Shown: positions 35,658 through 48,585, numbered from the stretch's first letter. The stretch is 64,000 nt of DNA from Theobroma cacao (GCF_000208745.1 NC_030851.1:19102880-19166879), one strand, 5' to 3'. Notes: generated from the letters alone by a model not told the origin. Translations and numbers: made by a program.

Positions 35658-38555
35658 TGTGATACCCTGTACCCCCGTATAGTAGTCAATATAACCATAT
35701 CAATAAGACGAAGGGCTAATTGACGTGGATTTAAGTGAATAATATTTTTATTGAGGATGAATTAGCAAGATAAAAAGTGATTTGAAAGTGACTCGGGGCG
35801 TAATAAGACATTTTGGGTTCCAAGGAGATAAGCGAAAAATCTTGGAATAAAATTAAATTAAAATATTAATATTTTATTTGATGTCGAAATTAGTCATGAA
35901 ATAGGAGTATATGGTCAATCTAAGTGGGGGAGAAGAAGAATGAGGGAATTTCGGATAAAAATGATGTTAGTGGGGCCAGCGTGTCTTTATTAAATGAAGC
36001 TAGCACAGGTAAGTAAATATTTAAATATTATGGTAATATCGCATTGAAGTGCAAACTTTATATTTTGTTTGAACACATGTAAAGGAAGAAAAATAAAAGG
36101 AAATTGGAATTAAAAGATTTTTGGGAGGACTAAATTAAAAAAAAGGGAGAAACTTGAATGGCAAAACGATAATTTTTCCATGAGCTTGGTCAAAGCTTCC
36201 AAAAAAAGCTTTGACGCTTTTCTTCCTTATCCATGGCTGATCCTTATCTTCTCCAAAAGGCATTTTCTTCTCCATCTTCTTCCTCCCATGCCATTTTCCT
36301 TTCTTCACCATAAAAATCAAGTTTTTTTCTTCTCCTTTCTCTTATTTTCTTACTTCTCCATTCTCTTACCCTTTTATTCACCCAACTCACAACTCTCAAC
36401 CTCATTTTTCATCCTAACTAAACCCTAGGAGAGAGAAAAGAAGAAAGAAGAAAGAAAAAAGGAAAAAAAGAAAGGAAAAAGGAAGAGAAAAGCTCGAAGG
36501 AGGCTCGACCTTGAAGGAGAAAAGAGAAAACTAAGGGGTTTTCTCTTTACCCACACACCATCGTTGAGGTTGAAAAGATTTTGGCGATTTGCCTTGTGGA
36601 TTTCAAGGTAAGGAAGGTAGAAATTGATGTTTTGTTTGAAAGCATGTAGTTTGAACCAATTATGATGTGAGGTTTTGTTTGTGGTAGCAAGGATCAATAA
36701 AGATCCAAGGAACCTAAGGCATGCATGTGGAAGAATCTTGGAATGCGTGGTGATTTTGAGCTAGATTAAGTGGTTGGTAAACGTTCTAACCTCTAAATCA
36801 CAAGTAGAAAGGAAAAATGAGATATGTATTGATTGTTTGTGCCTACGGCAGCATGTAAAAGTAAATTATGGTGCATGTGGACTTAGAAAATGCTTAATGG
36901 AAGTAAATTTATAGTTGTTGTCATATGCTAGGTTATTGGTGTGGAAATAATGGTTAAACTTGATAAATATCCTTAGAAAAGATTAATATATGTGCTAGAG
37001 TCATAAATGAGTCGCTAGTATTTATAATTTAAAGAATTACGCAAGTAAAGGATAAAGGCAACTTTGGTAAAAATGTGTCAAGATATAAGTTAGTTGAATA
37101 AGGATTCACGATTGAATAAAAAAGAGAAGTAGAAATGATATACACTAAAGATATTGAATTTAGATTGTTGTTAGGAAGTGCAAAAGTAAAGATAGTGTAC
37201 TGTGGTGGCATGTCGGAGGAAATAATGAGCCACCAGCAAGTAGATATAGCTAGATACGCCTCTGAACTAATAGCGATGCAGTATCCTGCCATCGTAAGGT
37301 GAGTGAACTTGCATTTAAAAGGTTTTGAACAAATGCATATGTGTTGAATGAAATGCTAGAATATCTTTGGTTGACTCTTTTCAAATTTATGCACGGGAAC
37401 AAGCTTTTCACAAGTGATACTTCTACATTTTTAAACGTATAATGTGATGAATTACGTATTTGAGATATTATGTTGAATTACTAATTGAATTGTGGCATGT
37501 GATGTATTGTTATGCAAAGATTCTTGTTACATGTTGTTATGTGTGCCATGCATTGAAATGTAATGTTGAATGATAATTATAACCATGCGTGTGCGGTGTG
37601 CGAGTGCACATGACGGTGCCGGTAGTGTGCGGTGTGGGAGAGCACACACCGATGATATATGCCATGTGCGGTGTGGGAGAGCACATGATGATGATAAATG
37701 CCATGTGCGGTGTGGGAGAGCACATGATAATGATATATGCCATGTGCGGTGTGGGAGTGCACATGAGGATATTAGCTATGTGCGGCGTGGGAGTGCACAT
37801 GAGCTGGGTTGAGGTTGGTAAGTGTATGTGCGGAGCCGTGGTGACTAGTGTGGGGATGACCTTGGTGTATGTTTGAATTATTCATATACTTATATATACA
37901 TAATGTATACATGAATTTTACACGCATGTGCACTTGTCCTGTAGAGTAGAGACTTTTTAGAAAATGTAATGTGATTGAATTGTATATTGAAAGTTGATAT
38001 TCTTAAATGTTTTCAAAATGAGTTGAAAAACAACATGGCATCAAGTTTTGTTTAGATATACAAATGCATGGTTTCAATACAAGTGCATAGTATTTTCTAA
38101 AAAATCTTGCATATCATTTGCTTGTTTCATTCCTATGGTCACTCACTAAGTTTATACTCATTCTTTTCAACTTCATGTTTTAGTTTTCAAGATCAAAGGT
38201 AATTGGATCCTAGGTCGAGGTGCTCCTTCCTATTCATCTTTCGGTAGGTTGACTATGACTCTCAAAGATAGCACCCATGCCTAGAGTCACTCCGCTGGTT
38301 GTCAAGGTCTGTTGTATGTTTATAAGTGATGGCTTAATGTAAATTGTGAGATTTGTTGTGAACTTCATATGTACTTGGTTTTCACGATTTAAATTTTGAA
38401 GAGATTGTTATTAGAAATCACGAGTCTTAGATCCTAAAGAAAAGAAGTGATAGATGAACTACTTATGGGTTTACATAGAGAGTCTTGCTTGGGCCTGGTG
38501 GGCTATGCCTATTGGGCCCTTACGCCAGTCATGGCCTGGGTTTTGGGCTGTGACA
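35658..38555 (+). mobile_element. K-family solo LTR (2.9 kb) inside R
   Basis: It starts TGTGATACCCTG and ends GGGCTGTGACA, flanked by GTCTC (35653-35657) and GTCTG (38556-38560). It has a pyrimidine-rich leader and a purine run (36428-36492), GGTAAG (36607-36612), a hairpin minisatellite, a CATGTTTTAG acceptor-like site near 38173-38182, and a CATGGCCTGGG terminal segment shared with G. It has no coding region. Confidence 0.8.
37585..37812 (+). repeat. 36/39-bp hairpin minisatellite in K
   Basis: Six units begin with GTGCGG(T/C)GTG at 37591, 37627, 37666, 37705, 37744 and 37780, so spacings are 36, 39, 39, 39 and 36. Most units pair ATGTGC with GCACAT around a G-rich loop (GGTGTGGGAGA). Unit lengths divisible by three make all frames open, which explains the overlapping spurious ORFs here. 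Confidence 0.9.
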
Positions 38556-39551
38556 GTCTGCATAAAGTTGATGATCTAACTACAGAAACAAATATGGAGG
38601 TCAATAAGAGTAGGCATTACACAAAGCTCTTATCATCTCCAGGATATATAATGAAGGAATGAATTACACTGATAAATTATACACTGAAAGGTTGTCAAAG
38701 AATCCTTTGACTCTTCTAACAATTGGGTGGCTATGATGCATTGCTAGATGCCAATCTTGGTCTATAGAATTGAATTAGTTAATTTAAAATTGAATATGAT
38801 TCATTTCAATTAAGTAATTAATAAAATTATAATTCAATTCCATTGCCAACATGTTAGGAACCTAATGGGTTACACACAAAGGTAGCAATTTGGATTAAAT
38901 TGAAAGTATGATGATTTAAGTTAGACTTAAATCAAATTCTAGGTTTTAACTACTAAGAACCTATTAAAAGAGTTTAATTAGGCATTGGTTAAATATTATA
39001 ATTGTTATAATATTAAGGACTTGTTTTGCTAATTTTAATAAGTCTAATAATAAAATTAAACCTAGATATAAATATCACATTATAACCACTCTTTCTTAAG
39101 GTAACAAAAGAAAAAAAAAACTAGTAGTTTTTCCTTTTGAGTGTCGCCACTCTTGAGAAGGGTTTTTTAGAAAACTTCTCCATTGATTCTTTTCTAAAAA
39201 TCAAAGAAGAAAAGAAGACAAATCTTTGTCCACTTGCTAGCACAAGCCCGTGGGATAAAACTCTCTCCTTAGGAAAGATCCATTACAATTGTGTGTGCAA
39301 CATTGGAGGCCAAGCGATTGAATGGCTAGGATTCTTTCCCACAAGGTGTTCACATTTTTCAGCATCAAAAAGAATCCATTTGATTACGATATCACTTGGA
39401 AAGGTAAAACTCTCTTTTGAATTCTCTATAGTGTTTAACTCAGCATTAACAACCAAAGTGATCTTAAGGTAGGAGGCATGGTTTTTATTTTGCTTCAATT
39501 TTTGTTAATCCACTACATTGATGCTTTAATCAAGCCATTCCTAACTCTAGT

Positions 39552-41515
39552 TCCACTGCTTCCTCAGTCCTTAACATTTCATCATTAGGAACGCCACATC
39601 TATTTCCCCATTCATTATTTTCAACACACATTAATTCAGCAATTCCTATATTTAAGTCCGCAATATTTCCCTCATCACTAAGTTGTGCAAAAAGACTTAC
39701 TTCATTCTCACCAGAAAACATTTTAAGGGGTTCCATCGTCGATGGTGTAATTTAAAGTGGCTTATCCGAACTCCAAGTACTCGTAGCAACTCCACACTTA
39801 ACAACAGCAGACTTTAATCCCACATCATTTACATAATCTGAGGTAATCATTGTCATCTCCATTGAAGTATCATCGCGTTCACATTGTTCACTAGCAAATG
39901 GGCTATTGAAAGCAACAGGCAGATTTTTAGGGACCAAATCCACCCACTAATCTGCTTCCTTCAAACCATGTTCCACAAGGGAAAATAATGTGCCATTAGT
40001 TCCATTATTCTACTCCACTCTAGGCAGAATTTTCTCCCCACATTTACTATTCAAACTTCCTCTTAAGTAGCCTGAAAAAATCAACAATACATTTATTCAT
40101 ACCACTTGATCAACTCTCATCACCTTTAGCCACAACATCTCCCTTAATCCCGCCTCCTCTGTTCAATTCCCTTCCTAATTTTGAAAAAACATGTTCAATG
40201 GGTACACAATCAATAATAGAGATAGCTCCTCCATGATTTAAATTTTGAATAGAATCACAATCATCCTAGCTCTTCTTAGCTACATCCTTCCTTTTAAAAT
40301 TCACATCTTCCACCACATTTAATTCATGGGAAAATACCAAACCATTCCCACTCATCACGGTTGTATCTTTTTTTAATTTTAAAGCTACCATGTCAACTGA
40401 CACTGTGTCCGAACAATCATGGTTCACCACTTACTCATTATTCACGGTAGAATTGCCTCTCTCCATAGTTGCCAGAGCACTAACAATAGGATCTGCAACA
40501 GATTAAACAACTCTCAACACTGTAGCTCTAATGAAAAAACATTTCCTGCCAACCATAATCTAAGTATAAAGAGGTATATTCCATAAACTATCCACCTTGA
40601 CCATTATCATACCATAATCAAAGGAATTTAAATCCATAGTGGCCTGATCCGTATTGATAAAATGACCCCAAATATTGCCAAGGACTTTAAACAAAATGAT
40701 ATGCCACAAATGAATTAGCACCTCTTTAATTTTTACCCAACATAAGAACTCCGTTTTCAATTGACTGGTTTCATAGGGATTTAGACTGGTGAACCAATCT
40801 TGGAAATGCTCAAAATAATCCTCCAACAACACATCCATTTCCTCCCTACTATTGAATGTGACAAGGACATGGAGACCTCCTGCAGCTTTGATCTAGACCA
40901 TGATACCCTTCTTGGCCAACATACTAGTAATATTGGTAATATTCGAATTCTCTGAAATAAAACCAATAGCACTTTTTTTTTCAACCATTCCCAATTTATT
41001 TTAGGGATGAAAATTGAAGTTTTATCTTGTACCTTTTTTCACCCTACCTTTGAGAACTGCTTATCCCCATCTAACTCAGCGTCAGAAATCTTCTTGAGAG
41101 CATTTCCCTTATTATTAGAAGGAAGAATATTATTAGAATTCTATTTCTCATCTCCGCCATTTCTCTCTGCCACTCCCACCAGTATTTCTTTAAAAGAAGG
41201 TTGTTAGAGCTATGAGAATTTACCCCCATTCCTAGGAGGTACACGCTTACTCGTCACATCAAAGGCTTTTTTATAGAAATTTTCCTACCTACCAACAACA
41301 GACCATTTCCCTAGTTGATAGCCAAGATCTATTCTCGTTCATATTGAAATCTCGCAAAAGCAAATTTAGAGAACTTCTTGCAAGTGGAATGCGAAACAAA
41401 CACATCCACAACCACCTCAAACTGATCGAAAATTGACTTGATACTTGCTCATGACATCTCAATCCCTAGATTATCCACTATAACTGGAAACAACTATATC
41501 CTCCACTAAGCCAAC
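39552..41515 (-). pseudogene. LINE ORF1 with RRM-like and DUF4283-like regions
   Basis: Read on the minus strand from about 41515. An RRM-like fold signature comes first: FPVIVDNLG (RNP2-like) and KFAFARF (RNP1-like, 41342-41368). Residues around 40984-40560 then encode a DUF4283-like segment with WVKIKEVLIHLWHIILFK and a tryptophan/glycine motif NIWGHF. A charged tail reaches 39552. Many stops and shifts break it. ORF1 binds element RNA and forms the RNP with ORF2. The order RRM, DUF4283-like, then GRPKGSK before an endonuclease ORF supports a plant L1-type LINE. Confidence 0.7.
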
Positions 41516-42074
41516 TCTAAATGACCATTATAGCAATTTAATATTAGTTATATATATATTTATAAATTATATTAATATGAAACCACATGTTATATATATT
41601 TTAAATTATATAACTTATATGTTAATATTAATATATGATATTAAATATCTTACGTATTAATATGTTATAATTATTACACTTATATATATATATATATAGT
41701 AATATTTCATAATAAACTTATATTATACATATATTTAATTTATACATAAGCATTATGATAACTTATAATAAACTTTAAGTTATATTATTACAGCTATAAT
41801 TAACTTTATTAGTTATCACTTTAGTTTTTGTAGCATATTATTTATAATTAGTTATTATTTATACAAACTTTGTAACATATAACATTTTATATAACATATA
41901 ATTTGTGTTATTTCATATATACACAATAAAGTAATATTGGTTTTGTTTACAATTTAACAATATTAAATATATCATATTATACATTAATGTCTAATGTATT
42001 ATGATTATCTGAAGATATTAGTTTTATAATGTTTATAGTTTTTATAGTAAAGTTTAATATGAATATACTAAAAG

Positions 42075-42106
<32 letters not shown>

Positions 42107-43066
42107 AATATAAAATGTTTAAGTTTTGTTGATAAAAGGACTCGAACTTGTGTGTGATGAAAAATTAACTAAGCCTTTACCAACTCTAAACTCTTCACTT
42201 CCTCTACAGTTCCAATCTTAAGGTCTAAAGCTTAAGGTTGTTTTCTTTTTTTTCTTTCTTTCTCTTTCTTTTTTCTTATTTAGCTCTCTTGGTTCTTTAA
42301 AGCTCATCCTTTCTAAGTTATATGCTAGGATTTGAACCCTTCTACTCTGTATTAGGTGATTTAATGAAAAAATTTTCACCATGTTAGGGTCAAAACACAG
42401 AATGGATTATAGTGGAATTATAATAGAATCTGCTACGGTTGGTTATTGAGTTGAATTTACTAGCTAAGGCCCAAATCCATTCCTTCAATTTTTTTGTGGT
42501 TGTAACTGCCCAGCGAACAACAGTTCTTATTTCTTACTAGTATTATGGTTTCGCAAATTGTCTTCTCGAATTTTATAATAAAAAATAGAAGATTAATAAA
42601 GAGAAAGCATACCACACGGAAAAGTGATATGGTTTTTTATTTTTGTTTGATAGAACATTAAATATTCTGAATTGTGGAGACTAAACAGAGTTTGTCTTGT
42701 CCTGTATTAGAAAGGTGTGGGCATGCAAGTTGTTAACTAATAATAAAAATTGTTTGCACTACCAACCTCAACTATTGCAATCAAGGCAACCTAGGTTGAT
42801 GTTCTAAAATTACAACAACAATTATTCCTCTTACAATAAATTAATAAAATCTTTATTACAACAGCAATTATTCCTCTTACAATAAATTAATAAAATCTTT
42901 TTGTTCAATTTCTTCTTTACTTTAAGTAGACTAGCTAATTATTATTAACTTTGAAATGATTTGCTAATACTGATAATATACTATTATCTTATACACTAAC
43001 GACAAAAGTTTTAAGTTGAAAGATATAGATAATCTTCTATATAATCCACTATTGGAACAAAATAAT

Positions 43067-43101
<35 letters not shown>

Positions 43102-43821
43102 CTTGATTGTGCATTCAATAATCTTTGATCTGAAAATTATGACTTGAACAAAATCATGACTATGCATAGATTAGGTGCATGATATTTATAGTAGAGAAAT
43201 ATCAGTTGATTGCATTTGAAATTTGAGTTAGATGTTTATGAAAGAAAATATTTGGAGGAAGTGATGAGCAAGGAAGTAAAATCATAGTCAAATGATTAAA
43301 AGTCCACATTTTTCATGCAAAAAAGATTTGTGTTGTAATTTAAAAGCATTTTGTTAACACAAGATATTCATTTGATAATGTTATTATTATTTTTACTATA
43401 TGGGTCACCCACTTTTGTGTCATAATATTTGAATGTTGAAATGTAATATGATTTCTAAATTTTTTATGCTTACCTTTCCTGTTTCAGTTACATCTTTTTG
43501 GGCTACATTAAGTTTTTCTTACTTTTTGCTTATCCCACTCCTGAGCTTCCAATTCCAAGTTTTGATTACCACACTACCTTCAATAGTGTTGCATTGGGAA
43601 TTGTAAGTATCGATCAACCATATAGCATTGAAACAATTCTAAGTTATTTTCTGTTATAACTAGAATTCTTGTTGGCAATACATCTTTGACTAATTGCTAT
43701 CTTTAAAATTCATTAACATTATGGAATGCAAAAAGTTAAGATCATAGGCATAGGAAACAAGAAAATGATGTATTACATTTTGGTAGGTCGTAGAACGTAA
43801 GGATGAAACTAACCCACATAT
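41516..43821. other. AT-rich DNA without genes
   Basis: Very AT-rich with simple repeats: TA tracts near 41673-41698 and 43070-43096, and (ATT)n at about 42077-42105. A pyrimidine run lies at 42240-42285. A 42-bp near-duplication repeats AATTATTCCTCTTACAATAA at about 42820 and 42868. I see no supported gene. Confidence 0.6.
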
Positions 43822-44571
43822 ACTTAAAATCTCTCATGGTCCATGACGTATGGCAAGGTGTTACAAAGGATACCTTGTAAATGGTTTCAAGTCCACACCT
43901 TAGATTATGGGCAAAATCGTAAGATAATGAATAGTAAGGTATACATCAAAGTGAGTTTTTACAATAATTATGAGCGTGACTTTTATGGTATCTTGGGGGA
44001 TATAATCGAGTTAGAATATTTTGGTATCGAAAATAAAGTTGTGCTATTTAAGTGTCATTGATTTGATACTAAAAAAGGTGTTATCGTAGACCCTTTTCAT
44101 GGTCTTGCTAAAATTAAACACAACTCAATACTTGCTACAAATGAACCATTTGTTTTAGCTACACAAGCTCACCAAGTTTACTATAGTAGTTCTTCGTCAA
44201 TGGAAAGAGATCAACATGATTGGTGGGCAGTATTTAAAACAAAAGCTAAGAGTAGATTCCACCTTCCATGTAGTGGAGACAAAGAAAATGAAATTGATTT
44301 GAATGAAGAAGTATACCAAAAAGATGATGTGTCTATTCCAATTAATGTTACTCCCTCAAAGGAACTTGATATCCCTACTGTATTAACAAGAGGTGATTAT
44401 GAAGAGGTTAATGTCTTGATTGAGGACAAAAAAGATGACAAGGAATGAGATGAAGATGAAAAAGAAATTGATGAAGAAGAACAAGAAAACCAAGATGAAG
44501 AAACTTTTAGTGATAACGATGATAATGAAGTCCATGAAGAACATAAGTTTGCTTATTCTAAAAGTGATTGA
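43822..44571 (+). pseudogene. CACTA (En/Spm) transposase C-terminal domain
   Basis: The frame 43843-44571 carries the DUF4216-type region of TNP2-like transposases: FYGILGDIIELEYF, VVLFKCH and then NEPFVLATQAHQVYY. It is followed by a strongly acidic tail (44420-44560). Stops are TGA at about 44060, where a tryptophan is expected, and TGA at 44446-44448 within the tail; the final TGA is at 44569-44571. The catalytic N-terminal part is not in the window, so the element is 5'-truncated or split. TNP2 cuts and moves elements with CACTA ends. Confidence 0.75.
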
Positions 44572-44850
44572 TGATGTTAGAAATTTACGTTATTGGTTTT
44601 GTATTTTTTCTTACATAGTTGTTTAACTTAATTATTATTATTGAAAAATCTTGACATGTTATTATATTATTTTAATTTATATTTTAAAATGTTTAAATGT
44701 ATGTGAGAATGGCATGTTTTTCTTAACATTTTTTATAGTAAAAATGAATGGGAATTACTCTTGATTCTTATTTATTAAGGATTATTTTGATAGTTTATTT
44801 CAATTTCTTTTAACAGTTATGTATGAATATTTTTTTACATTGCAGAAACA

Positions 44851-46379
44851 ATGGTTGAAGGAAAGCATTCAAAACCAAGACCTAGAACAACAAATGCCTT
44901 TAGATTTATGTTGTCACTTACGAATGCTAATGCATATCCTAATCCATCCACTGATCCACAAAGGCAGTAGGCCAATGATTTGCCCTCAAAGCCACCCTTT
45001 TCATTTGATGCATTTGCAAAGCCAACAATCAATGTGACATTTACCCATGATTCTCATGAATCCACATCCATTGAGTTAAGTGCAAGTGGAGATGGCATAT
45101 CCTCAAGGTTGAGAGGTAGAGGGCCTGGTGTATGATTACATACACCTACAAATCCAAACCAAAGATTGCGTATAACTCTTCTTGAAGATAGGTATATTAT
45201 CTTGTATTATAATGAAATAATTATATCTCGTATATATTTTACTAAGCAATAATTTTCTTTTATCTTGTGTTAGTACTTTTTTGAGACAAGAGTCACCACA
45301 ATAATAATAAGAATTATAAAAAATCACTTCCACAATCCATGGTCGACATGGAAGAAAATCCCTAATAACGTTAAGGATTTAATGTTTAAGAAATTTGAGG
45401 TATATGTTTAATATTCAATTAAACTATAACTTCTTGTTTTTAATTATGTATTAACTTTTTTATTTATTCTATTATTTTATTATAGGAAAATTTTTTCTGA
45501 GCTCCAAATGAATATCATTTGGTTCGACAGATATGGAATAAAATTTGTTCTAATCAATTAAGAGACATATTTTCAAAAGAGAGGACACAAGCAAAGAAAG
45601 AAGCCAAAACAAAAAACATCATGGACTACAAAGGCATGTCAAGGCAATAGATAACATATGAAGTTTGGGATGCCCTTTATCTATATGATATGGGGTACAG
45701 AAAATGACAGAACAAATTAGAACAAGCAAGAAAGAATCATTTAATACAAAAAAAAATGAAGCATTACAAAGCATACTAACGGTTCAGTTCCATTCCTTGT
45801 TCATGCAAAAATGATGGTATGAATTAATATTTATTTGTTATGCTTTACATACTACTACTTCCATCTTCTAATATACTTTACATTTTATGTATAATATATA
45901 CATTATGATTAAATATAATTGTAAATGAATGCAGGCAAATGAGACGAATAAAGATGTCAGCTTTGTGGAAGTATCCAACTGCACCCATAGACATTTAGGA
46001 GATCATGGTGATTTCATAAACAGCAAGTCTAAAAATATTAGTGTACATAAAAAATTGATTGATTTTTAGTTAAAAGTTAACAATATAATTATATACTAAT
46101 CCTTTTCACTTTTTAATTTACAGGAAATGTATACTACGCATTATCACAAAAGTATGGTGAAGATTCATCCTCACAGCCAAAATTAGATTCACATGCTTGG
46201 ACTGAAGCAATTAAAGGGATGACAACTACACGCACTCACATGTATAAGTTTAGTTCTTAGAGGCCTGCTACAATTATACTTAATGATGCAGCAACATCTG
46301 AGTTAGTAGATAGCCCTAGCATCAGTCTTAACATTAAATTAGAAGAAAAAGTGGAAAATCTATCAAACGACATGAGTTA
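44851..46379 (+). pseudogene. Second CACTA gene (plant transposase accessory type)
   Basis: A likely exon starts at ATG 44851, directly after a TTGCAG splice-acceptor-like site, and reads MVEGKHSKPRPRTTNAFRF before a TAG. Later pieces resemble the Transposase_24-type accessory protein: FFWAPNEYHL-like residues (about 45490-45520), a DYKGMSRQ block (about 45620-45650), SFVEVSNCTHRHLGDHGDF (45958-46014) and SHAWTEAIKGM (46191-46223). Intron-like AT-rich gaps and stops separate them. The protein would bind subterminal repeats. It is not functional as it stands. Confidence 0.55.
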
Positions 46380-46754
46380 GATGTGTAAGTAATTGACGCA
46401 ACATTTTGGAGCCATGAATGAATTTATGGCAAGTATGAAATAAATGATGATAAAGCGTTCAAAAAAGGCCATGTGAGTACTTCAAGTTTAGATTCTAAAG
46501 AGTAAAGCGACATTTCATGATATTAGTCTATTTTTCAAATTTGGACTTGGATATTTTTTTAATATGATATACAATAGCATATTTAGCTTTACTTTTATAT
46601 TTGTTTAACATTTTTAGATATTGTGTGTTTATGATGATTTTTAATTCTACCAAGTCGACTTTGAATTAAGGATTTTAATTGCATGTCAATTGTAAGTTGC
46701 ATAGATTATTTTTATTAATTTACAATTATGATTTTTTTACCAATGAAATTTATG

Positions 46755-47223
46755 TTTTTAGTGGATTCCTACTGAATTTTCCATTAGTAGTGTGTTTTCA
46801 ATGGAATTTTCCATTGCAAATTACCAATGGATTTTCCAACAAAATTTTTCAATGGACATTACCAACGAAATTTTCCATTGGTATTGTTTTCCAACAAAAA
46901 AATTTGTCAAAAAATTTTGTCAAAAATCCGTAGGAAACTTCCAACAAAAAATTCCGTCAGCAAATCCATTAAAAATTTCCAACAGAATTTCGTTGGAAAT
47001 TTCGTCATAATTTTTGTGTTTTCAGGTAGATTTTGTGCAAAATAATATACTAAAGTTTAGCTCTTTTCTAATAGAATTCCATTGGAAAATTTTTGACAGA
47101 GTTCCAATGGATTTCTGATGAAAAGTATTTTCAACAACACTTTTAGAGATGGAATTTTCAATGGAAATTTGACTATTTCTTACAATAAATTCTATCGAAA
47201 AAAGTCAATTTTTTTTTGTAGTG
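46755..47223 (+). mobile_element. CACTA 3' end with subterminal repeats
   Basis: The element ends in GTAGTG (47218-47223), the reverse of CACTAC, preceded by a T-run. The 450 bp before it hold many copies, in both orientations, of TTTTCCATTGG and CCAATGGAAAATT-like motifs. This is typical of subterminal binding sites for the accessory transposase. Bases after the end are TAA, a possible 3-bp duplication. No partner 5' end was found. Confidence 0.7.
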
Positions 47224-48192
47224 TAAATATATAGGTGTAGACACTTATTTTTTTATCATGCTAGGCAAGTGATGATAGAATTTTTTTTTTTACTTTTTTA
47301 GATTGGGAATTATGAAGAAAATAAAGTTGTTTATCAAGGATTTGCAAGAATTCACAAAAAAAATAGCATTATGTGCCATTTTCCCAATATAAAGCATTTT
47401 TTATCTTAATCTCTTTTTTATCCAAACATCCTTTTCTACATGTCTTTAAAAATCCTAAAAAAATACACTTAGAGATTAGAATTCTTAAGCTTTCCAATAA
47501 CATATCATTTATGTTTTTTTTTTAAGTTAAAATAGATTTTTGACAACGAAACTTCCCAAAATTGTTCTAAAACAATTTTTATAATGCACTATTTAGTAAA
47601 ATATTTTGTTTCTCATAATTTATCATGTATTTTGATTAAAAATTCACCTTCAAGTACCTTTCAAAATAATTTTAAAAAAACATTTTATCCAATTGATTTA
47701 CATTGAACTTAGTTTTAACTATAAATATGAACCTTTTTTTTTCGATTGACAAAACATTTTAAGCCGAAAGAACACTAAAAATTAAATAGGAATAAGTCAT
47801 ATTTCGAAAAAGACTGACCTTTGAAATATTTTTATGGAAACTAGAATGAGTTTTCTTGATTCTTTGAATCAAATCTAGTTTTATTTCGAGATAGAAACCT
47901 TGGACTTTTGTATGAGGTATCTTGATTCGCAAATTGATCCTTCCAACCTTAATAAATACTTATACAATGCAATGGTTAGCGAGCCCATACGAGGAATAGA
48001 ATTACATTATTTTCATTCCAAGTTTACCCTTAAATATCTTTTCTTTATCATTTTCCTTTCCTTTTAATCTTACTAGAGTTAACCCCATGCGTTGTGCTCA
48101 GGTCAAATAAAATATTTTGAACAAAATGCTTATAATAAAATATGTTAATAAATATTGTCGATGGTTTGAGTACTAAGTTAAAGAGCATTTCA
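47224..48192. other. Non-coding DNA, nothing recognised
   Basis: AT-rich with homopolymer T and A runs. I see no ORF, terminal repeat or similarity to other parts of the window. Confidence 0.5.
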
Positions 48193-48570
48193 ACATGTTG
48201 ATAATCCCATACAATCCTTGAACAAAATTAAGATTACTATATGCTAGTATGCATTTGTTGATATTTGTGATGGTACAAGCAATTGTTATACACAAAAGCT
48301 AACATCAAATAATTGTAATTGTCAAGCTGATTTCTTACATGTTGATAATCCTATACAGTCCTTGAACAAAATTAAGATGCCTATCTGCTGATATGCATTT
48401 GTAGATATTTGTGATGGTAGAGGTAGTTGTTATATACAAAAGTTAAGATCAGATAGTTGAAATTGTCAAACTGCTTATAGACAAAAAAATATAAACAACC
48501 TAGGCCATCATTGTTCATGTACAAAAGTTGACATAAGATTGTTTAATTTGTTAAGTTGCTTGGAGACAAA
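48193..48570 (+). repeat. 145-bp tandem duplication plus partial third unit
   Basis: ACATGTTGATAATCC begins unit 1 at 48193 and unit 2 at 48338. The units share CCTTGAACAAAATTAAGAT and GATATTTGTGATGGTA. A decayed third half-unit follows to about 48570 (TACAAAAGTTGACAT and GTTGCTTGGAGAC-like). Confidence 0.8.
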
Positions 48571-48585
48571 ATATAAGGCAATGTG

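Larger units (their letters stand above)
34908..39546 (+). mobile_element. R-family solo LTR inside LINE ORF1, carrying K
   Basis: It starts TGTTAATATGAGCCC. The end near CCATTCCTAACT appears to be CCTAACA with its last base changed. CTAGT duplications flank it (34903-34907 and 39547-39551). It runs 34908-35657, then 38561-39546 after the K insertion, about 1.74 kb in total, matching R3. A TATA box TATAAATA is at 39067-39074. The usual CCGCTGCG near the end is CCACTACA here, the pattern expected from cytosine deamination. Confidence 0.8.

Noticed and set aside
37537..37876. Four overlapping ORFs on both strands
   Set aside because: They are made by the 36/39-bp minisatellite whose units are multiples of three; no independent support.
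39137..39472. 111-codon plus-strand ORF
   Set aside because: It lies inside the R LTR downstream of its TATA box and is not preserved in the other R copies.
42138..42150. B-box-like GGACTCGAACTTG
   Set aside because: No A box at tRNA-like spacing and no flanking direct repeats, so not called as tRNA or SINE.
42757..42762. CACTAC as the missing 5' end of the CACTA element
   Set aside because: The following bases (CAACCTC) do not mirror the 3' terminus and no subterminal motif follows.
46679..47045. Three overlapping plus-strand ORFs
   Set aside because: They fall in the CACTA subterminal repeat array and reflect repeated FPLV/FQQ-encoding motifs.
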